Source: Bacteroidaceae bacterium
GTDB lineage: Bacteria > Bacteroidota > Bacteroidia > Bacteroidales > Bacteroidaceae
NCBI GenBank assembly: GCA_900769765.1
Contig: CAAGHW010000095.1
Coordinates: forward strand, 1-25,791
Direction: 5' to 3'
Length of the DNA: 25,791 nt
Under the pieces are notes generated by a model. The model worked only from the letters and a program-made list of their open reading frames with translations. It ran no database searches and was not told the origin of the DNA. This document shows positions 24,251 to 25,791 of this stretch, piece after piece. The first letter of the stretch is position 1. Each line of letters begins with the position of its first letter. Both the position numbers and the translations under genes were made by a program.

Positions 24251-24252
24251 GG

Positions 24253-25473
24253 ATGTACACATTAGGGATATATATATACATATTGTTGGTTAGGCTGGCT
24301 GCTCTTTTTGGGCATAAGAAGGCAAAACAGAAGCTTGTCGGACACAAGCAGACCTTGTCTGTGCTTAAAGAGAACTTGAAACAGGATAAAGATTATATCT
24401 GGTTTCATGTCTCTTCGCGTGGCGGTTTTGAACAGAGCCGTCCGATGATTGAGCGTCTGCATGCAACCCATCCCGAATATCGTATAGTATTGACCTTCTT
24501 CTCGCCTTCGGGCTATGAGCTTGCCAAGAACTATCAGTTGGTTGATGCAGTTTGTTATCTTCCCTTTGATACACATCGTAATGTGAAGCGTTTCCTTGAT
24601 GTACTGCAACCCAAAATGGCATTTTTTATAAAATGCGAGTTCTGGCTTAATTGCCTTACAGAATTGAAGAACCGCTCGATTCCGGTATATAGCATCTCGT
24701 CGGTTTTTAATAACAGACGTTCTATGCTTGGCGTTTCCGGAGCCCGCTTGCGTCTTGCATTGCACTGCTTCACACATCTTTTTGTACAGGATGACAAGTC
24801 CAAGGAGGTTTTGAAGACAATTGGAATAGACAATGTGTCGGTTGTGGGAAATACACGCTTCGACCGTGTTGTCAGGGTGCTCGAGAAGTCTCGACAGATA
24901 CCTCTCCTTGAAACCTTCGGCGAGGGTAGTCGCGTCTTTGTTGCCGGTGGCTCGGAAAAGGATGATGAGGCTGTCTATATGCCGTTCTTCAACAAGAATG
25001 CCGACTGGAAATTGATTGTGCTTCCGAACCGTGTGGATGATGAGCGTATAAAGGATATCGAAAAGCAGTACGAAGGTATATGCGTGCGTTACACCCGTGC
25101 GACAATGGAGAATATCCGCAAGGCGGGCTGTATTATTATTGACTGTTGTGAACTCCTTTCTACCATATATAAGTATGGTGATATAGCCTTTGTGGGCGGT
25201 AGCTTCGGCAAAGGAGTCCGCAATGTGCTTGAGGCTGCGGTTTACGGTGTGCCTTTGCTTATAGGTCCCGAAAACCACCGTTCATACGAGGCGCAGGCAC
25301 TTTTTGAATGTGGTGGAGCAGTAAAGGTGCAGGATGCCTATGATTTTGGCATCAAGGTAAAGATGCTCTATGACGACAAGGAGTATTCATCCAAGGTGGG
25401 AGCTGCGGCAGGCAGCTATGTCGTAAAAAATGCAGGTGCAACAGCCCGTATCTTCAGTGAGATAGGTCTTTGA
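24253..25473 (+). CDS. waaA: WaaA-family 3-deoxy-D-manno-octulosonic acid (Kdo) transferase, altered active site
   Basis: The family adds Kdo from CMP-Kdo to lipid A precursor at the inner membrane. The 406-residue protein is full length and clearly of the family: an N-terminal hydrophobic anchor (MYTLGIYIYILLVRLAALFG), FSPSGYE (83-89), LPFDTHRNVKRFLD, FIKCEFW with E129, CFTHLFVQD, GNTRFDR (199-205), and GGSFGKGVRNVLEAAVYG (315-332). However, where relatives read H-x-x-S-L/V-G-E-F-E-Q, this protein reads HVSSRGGFEQ, so the expected catalytic Glu is Gly58 and Leu is Arg56. The GxHN motif reads GVRN (R323), and a usual His after Pro in the middle reads PNR (N259). These comparisons are from memory. 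It could be inactive, altered in donor, or a paralog. The reading frame is undamaged. It lies two bases after gltX. Confidence 0.82.
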   Translation: MYTLGIYIYILLVRLAALFGHKKAKQKLVGHKQTLSVLKENLKQDKDYIWFHVSSRGGFEQSRPMIERLHATHPEYRIVLTFFSPSGYELAKNYQLVDAVCYLPFDTHRNVKRFLDVLQPKMAFFIKCEFWLNCLTELKNRSIPVYSISSVFNNRRSMLGVSGARLRLALHCFTHLFVQDDKSKEVLKTIGIDNVSVVGNTRFDRVVRVLEKSRQIPLLETFGEGSRVFVAGGSEKDDEAVYMPFFNKNADWKLIVLPNRVDDERIKDIEKQYEGICVRYTRATMENIRKAGCIIIDCCELLSTIYKYGDIAFVGGSFGKGVRNVLEAAVYGVPLLIGPENHRSYEAQALFECGGAVKVQDAYDFGIKVKMLYDDKEYSSKVGAAAGSYVVKNAGATARIFSEIGL

Positions 25474-25522
25474 TGAAATAAATTGAATAAAACATAATTA
25501 TAAACCTTTAAAATTTAAAGTT

Positions 25523-25791
25523 ATGCAGTATCTAACAAATGAGAAATTAGTGATTGTCGGTGCAGCCGGTATGATTGGTTCAAACATGGCACAGTCAGCT
25601 TTGATGATGGGCTTGACAACCAATCTTTGTCTTTATGATGTATTCTCTCCCGAGGGTGTTGCCGAGGAGATGCGTCAGAGCGGTTTCGACGAAGTGAATA
25701 TTACAGCAACAACAGATGTTGCAGAGGCATTCAAAGATGAAAAATATATCATCTCTTCAGGTGGTGCTCCACGTAAGGAGGGTATGACACG
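25523..25791 (+). CDS. mdh: Malate dehydrogenase, N-terminal part (3' end outside window)
   Basis: NAD-dependent malate/oxaloacetate interconversion. Only the first 89 residues are present. The start MQYLTNEKLVIVGAAGMIGS contains the Rossmann GxxGxxG-type loop (GAAGMIG). It is followed by LCLYDVFSPEGVAEEMR, where the acidic residue after the second strand marks NAD preference, and KYIISSGGAPRKEGMT, the usual substrate-loop approach of Bacteroidales Mdh. ATG 25523 is 49 bases after the WaaA-family stop. A short palindrome CTTTAAAATTTAAAG (25506-25520) lies directly before the start. No clear terminator or promoter was seen in the gap. Confidence 0.93.
   Translation, partial: MQYLTNEKLVIVGAAGMIGSNMAQSALMMGLTTNLCLYDVFSPEGVAEEMRQSGFDEVNITATTDVAEAFKDEKYIISSGGAPRKEGMT

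Noticed and set aside
24262..25278. Long open frame on the minus strand opposite the WaaA-family gene (338 codons)
   Set aside because: The plus-strand protein is clearly a known family; the reverse product shows no recognisable motif and arises from codon bias.

Overview
The window comes from a Bacteroidota genome, most likely order Bacteroidales (a Bacteroides/Prevotella-like gut organism). Support: Bacteroidetes-type -7 boxes (TAnnTTTG) precede several genes and ribosome binding sites are mostly weak. The gene families are also typical of the group: a fused SecDF, tandem rhomboids, DUF2851, a 7TM-HD phosphohydrolase, FISUMP-type proteins and a T9SS-like C-terminal domain. Most of the window is a compact housekeeping chromosome. 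I see no phage, transposase, integron, CRISPR array, tRNA or rRNA.

Layout. 1-1760: 3' part of asnS, a strong terminator, then an EamA-family transporter. 1761-5160: the only accessory-looking stretch. A 400-base AT-rich leader with several inverted repeats precedes a translationally coupled pair: a small exported protein with a sorting-domain-like C-terminus, and an 820-residue exported protein built from three FISUMP domains alternating with two InlB-B-type repeats. 5243-10812: manC (GDP-mannose supply), a THUMP/RNA methyltransferase, purD, an unrecognised polytopic membrane protein and a YqaA/DedA-like membrane protein, all on +. 10838-14115: a minus-strand cluster argS - RNase HI - radical SAM (COG0731-like), convergent with the preceding genes. 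14349-18967: two overlapping rhomboid proteases, then secDF. 19026-22474: a DUF2851 protein and a PgpH-like 7TM-HD protein on -, sharing a perfect 46-base palindromic terminator with secDF. 22736-25791: gltX, a WaaA (Kdo transferase)-family gene two bases downstream, and the start of malate dehydrogenase.

The genes serve translation (AsnRS, ArgRS, GluRS, rRNA and possibly tRNA modification), nucleotide and central metabolism (PurD, Mdh), envelope building (ManC, WaaA family), membrane protein export and turnover (SecDF, rhomboids), and probably c-di-AMP signalling (7TM-HD).

I found no clearly new multi-gene system. The most notable point is the WaaA-family protein. It is full length and sits in what I recall as the usual gltX-waaA position, yet the position where the family has its catalytic glutamate is glycine, and other usually conserved active-site positions are changed. 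Also worth attention are the FISUMP pair with its exact in-frame DNA repeats, and the paired hairpins in front of it. Family comparisons are from memory; no database search was run.
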